In this document: positions 46,555-55,232 of the stretch, piece after piece
Numbering within the stretch: position 1 is the first letter of the stretch
How the letters are laid out: each line of letters opens with the position of its first letter
Assembly (NCBI RefSeq): GCF_007752935.1
Contig: NZ_CP036319.1
Span: 620,001-684,000, forward strand
Length of the DNA stretch: 64,000 nt
Reading direction: 5' to 3'
Origin: Crateriforma conspicua
GTDB lineage: Bacteria > Planctomycetota > Planctomycetia > Pirellulales > Pirellulaceae
The notes under the pieces: model-generated
Told to the model about the DNA's origin: nothing
The model's database searches: none
Seen by the model: the letters and a program-made list of their open reading frames with translations, nothing else
Program-made: the position numbers and the translations under genes

Positions 46555-48618
46555 TCAAGATTTCGACAGCATTCGGCCGGCTTTTTGATCCGCGATGTTG
46601 GCGGTCCCCGCCATCGACAGCAGACTGGTCAACTGGCTGCGGACGTCATCGGTCGACGCCATGCCCATCATTTTGGCGATCAGAGCGGCGATCGACAGGT
46701 CTTTGACGCCGTCGGTGTCCAGATTGAATTGGCTGATCAATTCGGACAGCTGTTCGCGGAAGTAGTCGGCGTTGCCGTCAAAGAACGTGTCTTTGATATC
46801 GGTCGCAACCTTGCTGTTGTAGACGAACCGGTCGATGGCTTTGCCGCCCTTGACCGCGGATGTGATTTGGTCGAAGAACTCGCCGTCGCCACCGACGATG
46901 TCGATGCGTGCCGCCTTCAGCGCGTCGGCGACCACACCGGCTTGGCTTTCGGCGATGCCGCGTTGTGCATCGATCGCAGCGATTTCGACTTGCTTGGTCT
47001 TTTCCAAGTTCAACTTGAATTCTTCGTGGTCCTTGCCGACGCCGTCCAGCAGTTTCATCGCTTCGGCCTTTTCGGTGATGCCCGTGGCTTCGGCGTGATA
47101 GGTTTCGCTCATGACCTTGGCTTCTGCCAAGCCTTCCTTTTCGATGGCAACGGCCTTGGCTTCTTGGACCTTGGCTTCGGCCAATCCGACGGCTGCGGCG
47201 GTTGCTGTTTCGCCTTCGGCCAGCATCTTCGCACCTTCAGCGTCCTTGGACGCGGCGTCTCGTTTGGCTTCCGCTTCGATGCGGATCTTTTCAGCCAACA
47301 GTTCACTGGCGTCACGTTCGGCCTGGGCCAGTTTGGTTTGGCGAATCAGTTCTTGTTCGGCGGCCATTTCCGCAGCGGTCACTTCGACGCGTTTCAGACG
47401 ATCGGCGGCGGCGTGTTCTTCGGTGTCCTTGATGCGTTCCTGTTCTTCGACGACCGCACGTTCGACGGCGACGCGTTCGCGGATCACTTCTTGGATGTTT
47501 CGCTTTTCGACTTCGATCGCTTTTTCTTTCTCGACATCAGCGACGCCGACCAAACGCATCCGTTCGGTGGCTTCCAAGTCACGGTCACGGGTGACACGTT
47601 CCAGTTCCACCGCATCGGTTTTTTCTTTGTTCCGTTTTGCGACCAAGACCTGCCGTTCTTTGTTTTCGGTCGCGATGCCGATTTCTTCTTCGGTCGCGAT
47701 GCGGGCACGTTCGGCTTCCAAACGTTGTTCTTCTTGGACTTTGGCGGCTGCGGCGTTTTCGCGAGCGGTGATCTCGGCGATTTCGCGTTGTTGTTTTTCG
47801 ACTGCTTCGACGCGTTGCCGTTCCAGTTCCAGGATGGTTTCTTCCGCTTCGACGTCTTGTTTCTTCAGCGTCTTTTCTTTGTCGCGGGTGAACTGGTTTT
47901 CCTTGACCTTTTCATCGGCGGTCAACTCAGTGATTTTCTTGATGCCTTCAGCGTCCAGAATGTTATTGGGCGAAAGCAGTTCGATCGGCGTTTGTTCCAA
48001 GTAGTCGATTGCGGCATCATCCAGCCGGTAACCGTTCAAGTCAGTCCCGATGACTTTCAAGATTTCTTCTTTGAACTTGTCGCGTTGGTCGTACAAGTCG
48101 ACGAAGTCGAACTGCTTGCCAACGGTCTTCAGGGCTTCGCTGAATTTCGCATCGAACAATTCACGCAGCGTGTCGATTTGGGCACAGCGTTTCGCACCGA
48201 TCGACTGGGCGACCTCCTTCATTTCTTCCGGCGTTTTGTCGACGCGGACGAAGAACGCGACTTTGATGTCGGCACGGATGTTGTCTTTACAGATCAGGCC
48301 TTCGCTGCCCTGGCGATGGATCTCGAACGACTTCAGGGTCAGGTCCATGAATTCGTGTTGGTGCAGCAGCGGGACCACGAACATGCCGTCGCCGGTGGCC
48401 ACTTTCAGGCCGCCCGAACCACTGCGGACCAGGGCGGTATCGGGACCGACCTTGATGTAACACTTTTTAAAGATCGCCGCGGCGATGAAGATGCTGATTG
48501 CCAGAAAGCCGATCAAGATGATCGCGGCATCGGCGGCAGCGCTGTTGGTGATCAATTGCGCAAGCATGGTGGAGTCCAACAAGGGTGTTAAATCGACAAT
48601 GGGCAATGGGAAAGTCAT
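46555..48618 (-). CDS. Flotillin-family (SPFH/band 7) membrane protein
   Basis: A 687-residue flotillin similar to YqiK. The ATG at 48618 lies 14 bases past the stop of the YqiJ-like gene, with AAGGTG overlapping that stop; a second ATG at 48567 is possible. One membrane helix (AIILIGFLAISIFIAAAIF, about 32-50) is followed by the SPFH domain (KKCYIKVGPDTALVRSG, DIKVAFFVRVDKTPEEM). A charged Glu/Ala/Lys-rich coiled coil runs from about 240 to 560, with the repeated EA-rich heptads typical of flotillins, and then a C-terminal domain (ALKAARIDIVGGDGEFFDQI). Flotillins oligomerise and organise membrane microdomains. The ATPase gene follows after 131 bases. Confidence 0.93.
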   Translation of the reverse strand: MTFPLPIVDLTPLLDSTMLAQLITNSAAADAAIILIGFLAISIFIAAAIFKKCYIKVGPDTALVRSGSGGLKVATGDGMFVVPLLHQHEFMDLTLKSFEIHRQGSEGLICKDNIRADIKVAFFVRVDKTPEEMKEVAQSIGAKRCAQIDTLRELFDAKFSEALKTVGKQFDFVDLYDQRDKFKEEILKVIGTDLNGYRLDDAAIDYLEQTPIELLSPNNILDAEGIKKITELTADEKVKENQFTRDKEKTLKKQDVEAEETILELERQRVEAVEKQQREIAEITARENAAAAKVQEEQRLEAERARIATEEEIGIATENKERQVLVAKRNKEKTDAVELERVTRDRDLEATERMRLVGVADVEKEKAIEVEKRNIQEVIRERVAVERAVVEEQERIKDTEEHAAADRLKRVEVTAAEMAAEQELIRQTKLAQAERDASELLAEKIRIEAEAKRDAASKDAEGAKMLAEGETATAAAVGLAEAKVQEAKAVAIEKEGLAEAKVMSETYHAEATGITEKAEAMKLLDGVGKDHEEFKLNLEKTKQVEIAAIDAQRGIAESQAGVVADALKAARIDIVGGDGEFFDQITSAVKGGKAIDRFVYNSKVATDIKDTFFDGNADYFREQLSELISQFNLDTDGVKDLSIAALIAKMMGMASTDDVRSQLTSLLSMAGTANIADQKAGRMLSKS

Positions 48619-48631
48619 CGGCAAGGGCACC

Positions 48632-49378
48632 TTAATCTTGGGCCGCGTTCGCATCGGCGGTCGTGACGGTGTAGATGCGTCGGTCGGAATCAAAATCAAT
48701 GATCCGCACGATGCCGTCACGTGGGACCGTGCCTTCGGTGGTGCGGATGTTCAACAGCAACGGCGCCGCGTCGGTTGTGAATTCGCCTTGGCCAAAGGTC
48801 GGCGAAACTTCACTGGTGGACACGCGACACGTTTTGCCGATCAATCGAGCGGCTTCGTACGTCGGACCGCGTCGCGACAGAAAACCAAGTCGATCGGTCA
48901 GAACCTTGGTCGCCAGTGTTGCCAGGACCACGTTGCGAGTCGTCAGCAACAATGTCGGGATCAGCGCCGGTGCGAAATGGTCTTGGTCATAGCCGTACCA
49001 CATCGCGTAACTGACGGCCCAAAACAATGACGTGAACACCGAACACCAAATCACCAAAGGGATTTTGCCCAGGTTCAGCCAACGGACCGTCATCGCACCC
49101 AAGCCGCTGACCGTGCCGCCATCGGCGGCGGATTGCCAGGCGGCATCACCGGCGGGAATCTCCGTTTCCATCGAAGCATCGGCGTCACCGAGATCGATGT
49201 CGCCGGCGTCCATTTCCATTGCATCCGGATCGATGTCGGCACCCAGCCCGAAATCAAAGTCCAGCAGGCCGAACGCAACGACAATGGCATAGATCAGCAT
49301 CACGCCGACCATGACCGATGCCGGCCAGACCGGTCCGACGAATAGTCGTTCCAGGAATTGGATGATCGATTCGGACAT
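48632..49378 (-). CDS. YqiJ/NfeD-like OB-fold membrane protein
   Basis: A 248-residue membrane protein, first in the three-gene unit. The ATG at 49378 starts MSESIIQFLERLFVGPVWPA; a longer frame to 49549 adds a polar stretch not typical of the family. Three hydrophobic segments lie at about 17-38, 104-126 and 137-160, followed by a C-terminal beta-rich OB-fold-like domain (LIGKTCRVSTSEVSPTFGQG). YqiJ proteins are encoded beside YqiK flotillins, as NfeD proteins are beside stomatins. Between TM1 and TM2 sits an unusual acidic Asp/Met-rich stretch (about 40-80, DIDPDAMEMDAGDIDLGDAD). No ribosome site is evident. Confidence 0.85.
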   Translation of the reverse strand: MSESIIQFLERLFVGPVWPASVMVGVMLIYAIVVAFGLLDFDFGLGADIDPDAMEMDAGDIDLGDADASMETEIPAGDAAWQSAADGGTVSGLGAMTVRWLNLGKIPLVIWCSVFTSLFWAVSYAMWYGYDQDHFAPALIPTLLLTTRNVVLATLATKVLTDRLGFLSRRGPTYEAARLIGKTCRVSTSEVSPTFGQGEFTTDAAPLLLNIRTTEGTVPRDGIVRIIDFDSDRRIYTVTTADANAAQD

Positions 49379-49655
49379 GGAAATTCGAAAAACGGCGGGG
49401 ATGAAGGGGGCGGTCTGGGATCGTGGGCATGGTCCTAGCGGATCCTTGGCGCAAAATCCTTCATGAAAGCCAGAATTGGCCGCGGTGGTGCCACCGCGCA
49501 GCGGGGGCCGTCCATGACAAGATAGGTCAGAAACGCGGCGCCGTGACACTCGTGATCGCTTTGCGCCTCACGTTGTCCGGATTATCCGCTGGACCCGCAT
49601 GATCGTTTGCAAGAAACGCTCGGCCGTCCCGGGGATGGGAGCGGGCCGCCGGTCG

Positions 49656-50972
49656 TCACGACAGTGCGTCGAACTGGGGGGGATGGTTTGGCGGCGGATC
49701 GTAGGGTCCCAGGCTTTCAACGCCGGTGGGGTCGGCCGCAGAAATCGGCGACGTCACGGCCGCCGCGGGAACGATGGATTTCAACGTTCCACGCAGCAGC
49801 AGCGTGTCCAGATCCAGCATGCCGATCAAAATGCCCCCGTCATCGACCACGGGGATCGCACGTTGGTTGCGGTCACCGGACAACAGAATCGTTTCCAAGT
49901 CTTCGTCCAGCGTCGCGGGTGTGATTGAATGGTCCGCCAAGCCGCCGATCGGCGTCATCGGGTCGACGCGTTGTTCGATCGCTTCCCCGACGTCTTTCAA
50001 ACGCACCACACCGACCACGGTACCGATTCGTGAAACGACCGGTTGGGTCGCCGCCGTGTTGTTTTTCCAATCGAACGCAACGCGACCCAGTGGCGTGTCC
50101 ATCGGAATGCCAGCCACACCGCGGACCATCACATCGTCCACGCACAGACCACGCACGGATTCCATCACGTCGACTTGTCGTGCTTCGTTCATTCCAGCAA
50201 AGGCGATGAAGGCGGCGATGAACACCGGCATGAAAGCGCCCACCTGCAACGCATAGAACGCCATCAGCGCGGCACACAACAATCCGATCCGCGACGCGAT
50301 AAACGTCGCGCGGCGGTAAGACATCAACATCGCCAGACCGCTTCGCAAAACACGGCCGCCGTCCATCGGAAACGCAGGAATCATGTTGAACACGATCAGC
50401 ATGATGTTGACCAGCAACATGGTCAGAACGAATCCCCAAATCGATGGCTCGATCAACAGATCACTCAGTTCGATCTGTGATTGGGTGTCCCATCCCAAGC
50501 GGATTCCCAGATCGCCGCCGGTAAAGGCATAGATCCCCAGGATCAGCAAACCGGCAATGACCACGTTCACCGCCGGGCCGGCCACCGCGACCAATAATTC
50601 TTGCCAAGGCACACGCGGCATCTGCTTCAAACGGGCCACGCCACCGATCGGCAACAGCGTGATGTCCACCGTGGGCACATGAAAGATTCGGGCGGTCAAT
50701 GCGTGACCGTATTCATGCAGCGTCACGCACAAGAAGACGCCGAACAGACGGGCGACGCTGTAGACAACGCCCAAGGGGCCTTCGGACCAGGACGTGGCGA
50801 CCATGTACGCGATCAACAATCCGAACGTCCAGTGGACGAACAGATCGATCCCGAAAAAGGTTCCCAGTCGCAGGCGTCGTTCCAGCACAATCAGTTCGTC
50901 GGGTTGGTGGAGAAGGCAATGGCGGCATCGGAGGCGTTGGCACCCGATGGCCGGGGCCCTGGTTTTCGTCAC
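49656..50972 (-). CDS. Site-2 protease (M50) with tandem CBS domains
   Basis: A 438-residue intramembrane metalloprotease of the SpoIVFB-like subgroup. The zinc motif HEYGH is at 86-90, and NMIPAFPMDGGR places the third ligand at D204; about six membrane segments surround them. Two CBS repeats occupy about 275-395 (VRGLCVDDVMVRG, AIPVVDDGGILIGMLD), which may sense adenosine nucleotides. Its peptide substrate is unknown. The chosen GTG (complement of 50970-50972) has AGGGGA upstream and yields a short Cys-rich N-terminus (CQRLRCRHC) of uncertain reality; an internal GTG at 50888 starts just before the first helix. It is divergent from the RbsD/FucU gene. Confidence 0.92.
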   Translation of the reverse strand: MTKTRAPAIGCQRLRCRHCLLHQPDELIVLERRLRLGTFFGIDLFVHWTFGLLIAYMVATSWSEGPLGVVYSVARLFGVFLCVTLHEYGHALTARIFHVPTVDITLLPIGGVARLKQMPRVPWQELLVAVAGPAVNVVIAGLLILGIYAFTGGDLGIRLGWDTQSQIELSDLLIEPSIWGFVLTMLLVNIMLIVFNMIPAFPMDGGRVLRSGLAMLMSYRRATFIASRIGLLCAALMAFYALQVGAFMPVFIAAFIAFAGMNEARQVDVMESVRGLCVDDVMVRGVAGIPMDTPLGRVAFDWKNNTAATQPVVSRIGTVVGVVRLKDVGEAIEQRVDPMTPIGGLADHSITPATLDEDLETILLSGDRNQRAIPVVDDGGILIGMLDLDTLLLRGTLKSIVPAAAVTSPISAADPTGVESLGPYDPPPNHPPQFDALS

Positions 50973-51089
50973 GGTCCCCTGCGGCGGCCCATCGGTGCCA
51001 AGGGTATGTTACGCGTCCACCCAGTCTAGGTTTCCGCCAAAGTTTGCGGCACCGCAGTTTTGATCCTCCAGCACCCTTGATGGCTTCCC

Positions 51090-51536
51090 ATGTTGCGATC
51101 CCGCCTGATCCATCCCCAGATCAACGCCGTCCTGGCCGCCGCCGGGCACCACAGCACCATCTTGATCGCCGACGGCAACTACCCTGCCCTGAACAAACGT
51201 GGCCCCAACGCCGAATTGGTCAGTTTGAATCTGATGCCGGGGTTGGTCACCTGCGATCAGATCCTACAGGCGGTCTTGTCGGCCGTCCCGGTGGAGCGGA
51301 TCCAGACGATGCAGACCGAAACCGAAGGCCCCTATGCGTTGGACGGCGATCCGCCGGTCTGGGAAGACTATCGAAAGTCGATCCGGGACGCCGGATTGGA
51401 TTTACAGATCGAGCCGATCGAAAAGTGGGATTTCTACAAAGCCGTCGAAACTCCCGATCACGTGCTGACGATCCAAAGTGGCGACCAACAGCGGTACGCC
51501 AACATTTTGCTGTCCATCGGCGTCCGCATGGACTGA
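51090..51536 (+). CDS. RbsD/FucU-family sugar mutarotase
   Basis: A 148-residue cytoplasmic protein of the RbsD/FucU fold. The start MLRSRLIHPQINAVLAAAGH is followed by the active-site segment AGHHSTILIADGNYP, with H20 and D28 at the positions of the catalytic His and Asp of RbsD. ELVSLNLMPGLVTCDQIL is typical of the FucU side of the family. These enzymes interconvert anomers of ribose or fucose. The length is normal. No sugar-catabolic gene is adjacent, so the natural sugar cannot be read from context. recQ follows 169 bases later. Confidence 0.85.
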   Translation: MLRSRLIHPQINAVLAAAGHHSTILIADGNYPALNKRGPNAELVSLNLMPGLVTCDQILQAVLSAVPVERIQTMQTETEGPYALDGDPPVWEDYRKSIRDAGLDLQIEPIEKWDFYKAVETPDHVLTIQSGDQQRYANILLSIGVRMD

Positions 51537-51576
51537 TTCTGCGCCCCGACCGCCGTCGACTTTTCGTCTTGTTCAC

Positions 51577-51604
51577 TTGACGCGGGTGTGGCCAGGTGTA
51601 CAGT
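51577..51604 (+). promoter_or_regulatory. recQ: Candidate sigma70-type promoter for recQ
   Basis: TTGACG (51577-51582) and TACAGT (51599-51604) match the -35 and -10 consensus (5/6 and 4/6) with a 16-base spacer. They sit about 100 bases upstream of the recQ ATG in the RbsD-recQ gap. This is a pattern match only. Confidence 0.4.
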
Positions 51605-51705
51605 TGTCGGGCCCGTGGTGCGGTGTCGATTCTGTGGCTCCCGCCGGCCGACCGATGGGCAAGACCGATGTGCAAACACCAACCAGGGAAGTCGTGAGGT
51701 GATTG

Positions 51706-53700
51706 ATGGCGTCTTCTGCACGTTCAACCAAACGTTCGACGAAAAGTGCGTCCGGATCCGTCGATCCTCCGGCGTCACCACGACCGATCGGTGGCGATCC
51801 TCGCGAAGTCTTGCGTGACACCTTTGGTTTGCCGCACTTTCGCGACGGCCAATACGCGGTCATCGATCGTTTGTTGGCAGGCAAAAATGTGGCCGCTGTC
51901 TTTCCGACGGGCGGCGGAAAAAGTCTGTGCTATCAATTGCCCAGCCAAATGTTGCCCGGCGTCACCGTGGTGGTGTCGCCATTGATCGCGTTGATGAAAG
52001 ACCAATGCGATTCGCTGGCCGCGCGTGGTGTCGCGGCGGCACGCAGCGATTCGGGTTTGACGCCGGCAGAATTCCGCGCCGCCAGCCAGGGTGTCCGTGA
52101 CGGATCGATCAAAATTTTGTTCGTTTCGCCCGAACGCTTTTTCAATGAACGGTTCTTGGCGTCGATCGACGGGTTACCGATTTCGTTGTTCGCGATCGAC
52201 GAGGCGCATTGCATCAGCCAATGGGGCCACAATTTTCGGCCTGACTATTTGAAACTGGCCGGGTTGACCCGACGCTTGGCAGCCGAGCGTGTGTTGGCGT
52301 TGACCGCCACCGCGACGCCGGAAGTCTTGGCCGACATTCGCGACGCGTTCGACATCGCGCCGGATGATTGCATTCAAACCCCATTTCATCGGCCCAACTT
52401 GCGGCTCCGCAGTTCGCTGCATTCGGCCGAACAGCAATACAACGCACTGGCCGAACGAATTCGCAGCCGTCCCCGCGGCAGCACGCTGGTCTATGTGACG
52501 CTGCAGAAAACAGCGGAGGAAGTCGCCGAACGTTTGACCGACGACGGCATCCCCGCGACGGCCTACCACGCGGGACTGGATAAGGATGAACGCCAATCGA
52601 TCCAGCAGACGTTTGTCCAAGAGGATGATGCCATCGTGGTCGCAACGATCGCCTTTGGGATGGGCATCGACAAATCCAACCTGCGGTACGTGTATCACTA
52701 CAACCCGCCGAAGTCGATGGAGTCGTACGCCCAGGAAATCGGTCGTGCCGGGCGCGACGGCAAACCGGCGACTTGCGAAATGCTGTTGGTCCCCGAAGAT
52801 CGCGTGGTGCTGGAAAACTTTGTCTATGGTGACACCCCGTCACGGCATGCCGTGGGCCGGTTCATCGATCTGGTCGCCGGCCAAGCGGACACGTTTCACG
52901 TATCGCATTACCGGTTGTCCAGCGAATCAGACATTCGTGTGTTGGTGATTCGAACGTTGCTGACGTACTTGGAACTGGAGGGCCATTTGCAGGCGACGTC
53001 ACCGCGGTTTGATTCCTACAAGATCAAGCCGCTGGTCACATCGCAGGCAATCTTGAAACATTTCGATGGTGAACGACGACAATTCGTGGCCGGGATTTTG
53101 TCGTCGCTGACCAAAGGACGCACTTGGTTCACGCTGAACATGGTGTTGGCGACCCAGCGTCTGGGCGGCGATCGCCAGCGGATCGTCAAAGCGCTGGACC
53201 ACATGGCCGAACAGGGATGGATGGAATTACAGGCGACGGAACTGGTGCACGGTTATCGTTGGATCAAACGATTCGATGATCGAAAGACGGTGGCCGATGA
53301 TTTGTTTGATCGTTTGGCCCGCCGTGAAGAAGGCGAAGTGCGTCGTATCGACGAGGTGTATCACTTGGCCGCGGCCGACAACTGTATGGCGGCAAGGTTG
53401 GCTAAGCATTTCGGCCAGTCACTGGAAGACGGCTGTGGTCAGTGCAGTCACTGCACCGGTGATGCGGCCGGCCCCGTCCCCGCCACCAAACCGCGTCCCC
53501 TGGGATCATCGGTTGCCCGTTTGCTGGGCGATGTCACCAAACAGTATCCCGATCAGTTCACCCACACGCGGGACAAGGCACGCTTTTTGTGCGGTTTGTC
53601 ATCACCCGCGTTGATCCGGTCTCGGTTGACCCGCCACGCGGGCTATGGCGTGTGTCAACATTTGCCGTTCGCTCATGTTTTGCAGCAGTTGGACGGATAG
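51706..53700 (+). CDS. recQ: ATP-dependent DNA helicase RecQ
   Basis: A 3'-5' SF2 DNA helicase acting in recombination and fork repair; 664 residues. The N-terminus is Ser/Arg-rich for about 30 residues. Walker A TGGGKS ends at 73, DEAH is at 165-168 within FAIDEAHCISQWGHNFRPDY, and motif VI reads QEIGRAGRDG. The RecQ zinc-binding region carries Cys residues in NCMAARL and DGCGQCSHC. I see no clear HRDC domain; the last 70 residues are a shorter, possibly lineage-specific tail. The ATG at 51706 has GAGGTG closely upstream (about 51695-51700); a TTG at 51703 is less likely. Confidence 0.95.
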   Translation: MASSARSTKRSTKSASGSVDPPASPRPIGGDPREVLRDTFGLPHFRDGQYAVIDRLLAGKNVAAVFPTGGGKSLCYQLPSQMLPGVTVVVSPLIALMKDQCDSLAARGVAAARSDSGLTPAEFRAASQGVRDGSIKILFVSPERFFNERFLASIDGLPISLFAIDEAHCISQWGHNFRPDYLKLAGLTRRLAAERVLALTATATPEVLADIRDAFDIAPDDCIQTPFHRPNLRLRSSLHSAEQQYNALAERIRSRPRGSTLVYVTLQKTAEEVAERLTDDGIPATAYHAGLDKDERQSIQQTFVQEDDAIVVATIAFGMGIDKSNLRYVYHYNPPKSMESYAQEIGRAGRDGKPATCEMLLVPEDRVVLENFVYGDTPSRHAVGRFIDLVAGQADTFHVSHYRLSSESDIRVLVIRTLLTYLELEGHLQATSPRFDSYKIKPLVTSQAILKHFDGERRQFVAGILSSLTKGRTWFTLNMVLATQRLGGDRQRIVKALDHMAEQGWMELQATELVHGYRWIKRFDDRKTVADDLFDRLARREEGEVRRIDEVYHLAAADNCMAARLAKHFGQSLEDGCGQCSHCTGDAAGPVPATKPRPLGSSVARLLGDVTKQYPDQFTHTRDKARFLCGLSSPALIRSRLTRHAGYGVCQHLPFAHVLQQLDG

Positions 53701-53793
53701 GCCGCGACGATAGAATGAGGGTTGGACGTGATCGCGACCTCGGTGACCGAAGGCCGCGATCTTCCCGCAAGCAAAGCTTGATCCCCCGTTGTC

Positions 53794-54777
53794 ATGACCG
53801 CACCCCAATCGACCGAGTCGTCCGCTTCGCCCCGCCCGTCGGCTTCGCCCTGCTCCGCCGATCCGATCGTTGTTGCCGCGATGTACCGCTTCGTTCGCCT
53901 GGCGGATTTCGAATCACTGCAGACGCCGATCAAGGATCAAATGCTTCGCTGCGGTGTGAAGGGGACCTTGTTGTTGGCCGCCGAAGGCATCAATGGGACC
54001 GTCGCCGGTGATCGGCAAGGCATCGATGGGTTGCTGGAATACTTGCGTGCAGACGATCGTCTGGCCGATTTGGATGTGAAGTTCTCCTATTGCGATTCGC
54101 CGCCGTTCAAACGCACGCGGGTTCGTCTGAAAAAGGAGATCGTCACGATGGGTGTTGACGAAATCGATCCTGCCCAGTCGGTCGGGACCTATGTCGAACC
54201 ACAACAATGGAATGATTTGATCAGTGACCCCGACGTCGTGCTGATCGACACCCGCAACGATTATGAGGTCGAAATCGGCACGTTTGCCGGCGCAATCAAC
54301 CCGCAAACGACATCGTTTCGTCAGTTGCCGGAATACGTCGAAAAGAATCTGGACCCGACCGTCCACAAGAAAGTCGCGATGTTTTGTACCGGAGGAATCC
54401 GATGCGAAAAATCAACGGCGTATCTGAAACAGTGTGGCTTTGAAAACGTGTATCACCTGCGGGGCGGCATCCTGAAGTACTTGGAATCGGTGCCCGAGGA
54501 CGAATCACGATGGAACGGTGATTGTTTCGTGTTTGATCAGCGGGTTTCCGTGGGGCACGGTTTGGCCGTGGGCGAACATGTGATGTGTTTCGGATGTGGC
54601 TGGCCGGTTTCGGCCGATGACCAGCAGGACCCGCGATACGTCCGTGGTGTGCATTGTCCCCACTGTGTCGACAAGCTGACCGAAGACCAGAAACGGCGTT
54701 TCACCGAACGCCAGCGACAACTTGACGCGGCCGATCCGGCGGGCACACCCGCCGCGGATATTGAAGCGATCCACTGA
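53794..54777 (+). CDS. trhO: tRNA uridine(34) hydroxylase TrhO (rhodanese family)
   Basis: A 327-residue cytoplasmic enzyme of the YceA/TrhO family, which hydroxylates U34 of some tRNAs with oxygen. The N-terminal ferredoxin-like part has [11 protein letters not shown] and [14 protein letters not shown]. The rhodanese domain carries the active Cys in [16 protein letters not shown]. The C-terminus has the paired Cys motifs CFGCGWP and HCPHC. The first 25 residues are Ser/Pro-rich and not conserved, but VVAA before MYRF is, so the upstream ATG at 53794 was kept over 53881. It lies 93 bases after recQ on the same strand. Confidence 0.92.
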   Translation: MTAPQSTESSASPRPSASPCSADPIVVAAMYRFVRLADFESLQTPIKDQMLRCGVKGTLLLAAEGINGTVAGDRQGIDGLLEYLRADDRLADLDVKFSYCDSPPFKRTRVRLKKEIVTMGVDEIDPAQSVGTYVEPQQWNDLISDPDVVLIDTRNDYEVEIGTFAGAINPQTTSFRQLPEYVEKNLDPTVHKKVAMFCTGGIRCEKSTAYLKQCGFENVYHLRGGILKYLESVPEDESRWNGDCFVFDQRVSVGHGLAVGEHVMCFGCGWPVSADDQQDPRYVRGVHCPHCVDKLTEDQKRRFTERQRQLDAADPAGTPAADIEAIH

Positions 54778-54989
54778 CGAAAAGGTGACGACGGACATCC
54801 ATCGAATCACCGCGACAGCATGGCCGCCGAATCGCCGATGATCCGTTGACCGGGGCTGCCCCGCTTCGGCTAAACTGTTCGTTTGCCGGGATCCTTGTGC
54901 GTTTCCCGATTCGAAAGTCGATCGTCCATCGGTTTGCCACCGGTTACGTTCGACCCAACTGTTTTTATGTGAATCACGGGCGTGCTGCT

Positions 54990-55232
54990 ATGAAAAGTCG
55001 CTTTGCTGCAATCGGTCGGATGTTGATGGTGTTGGGCGGTTGTTGTGCCGGCGGTCTGGCCAGCGCGCACCCGGGCCACGGTCTGGTGGACGAAGGGCCG
55101 GTGCATCAGGCCACATCCCCCGAACATTTTCTGTCGATCGTCGTTGCCGCTCTATTTGTGGGTGGTCTGGCCGTGTTGTCGGCGATGGTTCGTAAACCGG
55201 TTTCCGGCAAAACGCCGTCGGCAAACGAGTGA
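54990..55232 (+). CDS. Small membrane protein with HPGHG motif
   Basis: An 80-residue protein. MKSRFAAIGRMLMVLGGCCA and GGLASA form a signal peptide or first helix, followed by HPGHGLVDEGPVHQ, a His-rich exposed loop. A second hydrophobic segment (FLSIVVAALFVGGLAVLSAM) and a short basic tail complete it. The stop overlaps the GTG start of the APC permease as GTGA (55229-55232), so the two are translationally coupled and probably work together. The His residues just after the predicted signal cleavage resemble metal-binding loops, but the function is unknown. A longer frame from 54846 is unlikely. Confidence 0.7.
   Translation: MKSRFAAIGRMLMVLGGCCAGGLASAHPGHGLVDEGPVHQATSPEHFLSIVVAALFVGGLAVLSAMVRKPVSGKTPSANE

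Noticed and set aside
46450-48591. 713-codon open frame antisense to the flotillin gene
   Set aside because: Its product is Phe/Asp/Leu-rich low-complexity sequence that mirrors the Glu/Lys/Ala coiled coil on the other strand; the flotillin has clear domains and a ribosome site, so this is a shadow.
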